Shown here: piece by piece, positions 61,677 to 64,000 of the stretch
How positions within the stretch are numbered: position 1 is the first letter of the stretch
Layout: each line of letters opens with the position of its first letter
Assembly: GCA_963682175.1 (NCBI GenBank)
Contig: OY821775.1
Span: 2,728,001-2,792,000, forward strand
Direction: 5' to 3'
Length of the DNA stretch: 64,000 bases
Source: Triglochin maritima
Taxonomy: Eukaryota > Streptophyta > Magnoliopsida > Alismatales > Juncaginaceae
Position numbers and translations under genes: made by a program
Notes under the pieces: model-generated
The model's database searches: none
What the model was told of the DNA's origin: nothing
What the model saw: only the letters and a program-made list of their open reading frames with translations

Positions 61677-62039
61677 CTTCAGATGTTGATTCACGTAAAG
61701 TTTTAAGTTTCGTTAACGAAAATAAAAACTTGTCTTAATTCTCTTTCTTTTGCGGAATACTTTAGTTTTTTAAGTTGTAGCTCACAAATCTGGGTAGTGT
61801 AAACTGCCATTTTTCTCAATGAAACTGAAGCATTGTAATTAGTTGTTATGATGAAAATTTACCAACAATAAAACCATCTCTGCATGAGAATATTTTCTTA
61901 TAGGAAAACCGAAAATTGCAGCAGTGGTTTCAGATATTAATTGACTAACAGTTTCGGTTTCATTTCCATTATTTAGTCCAATTCTAAAATTCAGATTCTT
62001 TTTCTAGAGAAGAGGAGAGTTAGAGAAAAAGACAAGTTG
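61677..62039. other. Upstream region of the DUF247 gene
   Basis: AT-rich, with no gene. An A/G-rich stretch (62005-62035) directly before the start codon is probably the leader. Confidence 0.5.
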
Positions 62040-63975
62040 ATGGAGCCCGTGAATAAGTGCTGCAACCAGCCATTCACCGACACCTCCGGGGAGCTGAATT
62101 GGGTGATAAGAATGCGTCATTTTCTCGATGGAGATCTCGAAGGTGACGATGAAATTGTTGTTTCTATACCCACGGTTCCAAACGGGTTAGCCTCCGTCAA
62201 GCCTGAAGCATACATGCCTCAAATTGTGTCCATTGGACCCTACCATCATCGACTGCCGGAACTCCAGGATATGGAGATGTACAAGCTCTCAGTTGCAAAA
62301 CAAACTCAGAGTCGATTCTTTGGAATCAAATTCAAAGACATTGTTGATGACTTCACTGAACTTGAATTCGAAATCCGCGCCCATTACCACCGGTAAACTC
62401 TTCGTATGCTTGGTTTTAAAAAGTTTCTTTGATTTCCTCTTCAGCTGCTATATTTGTTGAGTTTTTGGAAATCTCAATCGAATTTTAGTTTGTTTCTAAA
62501 ATAAGCCGTATTAATTTTCCTCTTTTCTCCTATTTCCCATGAAAGTATTTTTATCATGAAAAAAGGAATTCGTTTATTAGTGCCACATCTATAGAAAGAA
62601 AAAAAATCACATGGTAATCTAATATTGTTGTATGTGAGACATCACTTGAATGGTTCTTCAAATTCCACTGTTGATTTGAAGTGCAGACTTTCTCTATATG
62701 CACGAACTCTCTTATCTTTATATTGATTAATTCTTTTATACTCATGTCAGATACCTCAACTACAATGCTGAGACTTTGGCATGGATGGTGGCAATCGATT
62801 CAGCCTTTTTGCTCGCATTTCTCAAGATACATGGAGACGTTAACGATGCTACGCCATCGAGGGGGTTGCCAATGAGGATGTCACATTTGATGGACTTGGG
62901 AGGGAGGAAGTGTTCACACAACATGATAGTAAGGGATGTACTAATGGTTGAGAATCAGATCCCTCTATTCCTGTTGCGGAAGCTCATTGAAGCCCAACTC
63001 CAATCTGTACAAGAAGCCAACGAAGCATTTTCAACAATTCTTCGAAAATTCGTTGAAAAAATAAACCCCTTTGCATTGGATTTTGAGCATTACCGACGGA
63101 TTAGCGATAGTTCACACCACCACCACCTATTGGCTCTTCTGTACAACGTAATTACACCAGAGCCAACCGAAATTTGTCTTGAACTAGAAGAACAAGATTT
63201 CTCCGATGTGGAGTCCACCAACGACAGCAAATGTGCTCCAGTTTGTGCAACAGAGTTTTTCCTCCGTTGTGCAAAGTGGATTTTAGTGACGGTTTGTTTC
63301 AAGACTGTCACCAATTTTCCAGCACTACTGCTGTTTAAACACTCATTTGAGCGCTTCTTTTCATCCGCCTCACCGGATAATTTTGGCCCCTCTTCTCAGA
63401 CGATGAACAACCCTCCATTACCAGAGGAAATCACAATTCCTTCAGTATCGGAGCTCATTGATGCTGGTGTCAAATTCACACCGGCGCCCAAAGGCCTCTC
63501 GACAATCAACTTCAACACCAACACGGGCGAATTTTGCCTTCCAACTGTCACTTTGGATGTGAATTCCGAAGTAATTATACGGAACCTAGTGGCCTACGAA
63601 GTCTCAGTCGTCGACGGACCCTGGATTGTAACAAGATTCACTGATCTGATGAACGGAATCATCGACACGGCCAACGACGTGAAACTGCTAAGGCTGGCTG
63701 GCCTGGTGACGAATCACATGAGAAGTGATGAGGAAGTTGCAAACATGTGGAATGGGATGAGCAAATCTGTTAAGATGACTAGAGTTGCTTTGTTGGACAA
63801 GGTTGTGGAAGATGTGAACAAGTTTTACAAGAGCAGGTGGAGGATCAAGGTGTTAAAGTTGATGAGGAGGAATGGTTTGGGGTCATGGCAATGTCCAAAG
63901 TTGTTGTTTGGTGTTCTGGTTTTGTTCTTGGTTTGTTTGCATGACTTTTGTTTGTTCCATGGTTGTGCTCAGTAG
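62040..63975 (+). CDS. DUF247 family protein
   Basis: Exons are 62040-62392 and 62751-63975, GT-AG, giving 525 residues. The start is the ATG at 62040. Family marks are QIVSIGPYHH, AWMVAIDSAFLLAFL, HNMIVRDVLMVENQIPLFLL, SVSELIDAGVKFTP and NLVAYEV, and a hydrophobic segment near the C-terminus (LLFGVLVLFLVCLHDFCLF) is the usual membrane anchor. DUF247 (PF03140) proteins are plant-specific with mostly unknown roles; some members act in grass self-incompatibility. A Ser/His/Glu-rich insert sits in the middle (about residues 230-300). The gene is complete and ends 25 bases before the window edge. Confidence 0.93.
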
Positions 63976-64000
63976 AAACGATGATTATCAAATTTAAGAA

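Overview
This is plant nuclear DNA, almost certainly from a eudicot. Coding genes have short, AT-rich GT-AG introns. Recognisable host genes include a germin-like protein, cytosolic ribosomal protein uS10/RPS20, a PAT1 mRNA-decay factor, a U-box/ARM E3 ligase and a DUF247 protein. More than half of the window is nested transposable elements. I cannot name the species from the sequence.

Region 1 (1-34.8 kb) is a nest of elements, readable like strata. The oldest layer is a Tekay/Del-type chromovirus (pol 10739-13640, start of its 3' LTR at 13636). An Angela-type copia element (pol end 1-1252, 3' LTR 1337-10738) is inserted in the chromovirus pol. A non-autonomous Athila-like Ty3/gypsy element (1581-8928) sits in the copia LTR, with two 1188-bp LTRs that differ at only three sites I noticed and with an ATCAT target duplication. 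A block of about 20 kb (14.75-34.7 kb) interrupts the chromovirus LTR. It holds a five-exon gene for a plant-mobile-domain (PMD) protein with a coiled-coil C-terminus, a near-identical but truncated inverted copy of that gene, a Tat-type integrase remnant antisense to it, several families of tandem repeats, and a MULE-type MITE inside one intron of the PMD gene.

Region 2 (34.8-45.0 kb) mixes LTR debris, an internally deleted PIF/Harbinger element (36254-38130), a small MITE family, a germin-like gene (40370-41698) with remnants of a duplicated 3' end upstream of it, and a degraded copia LTR on the minus strand (42828-45000).

Region 3 (45.3-64.0 kb) is gene-rich: RPS20 (+), PAT1 (-), a PUB2/PUB4-type U-box gene (+), a chromovirus solo LTR with a GTTTC target duplication (59786-61671), and a DUF247 gene (+).

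The most unusual signal is a dense array of the palindrome CGGTCGACCG and one-step variants. It lies inside the LTRs of two unrelated retrotransposon superfamilies (copia and chromovirus) at four places in this window. The other main points are the intact intron-containing PMD gene with its 3.9-kb inverted near-copy, and a probable GC-AG intron in the germin-like gene that is needed to restore the conserved cupin box.
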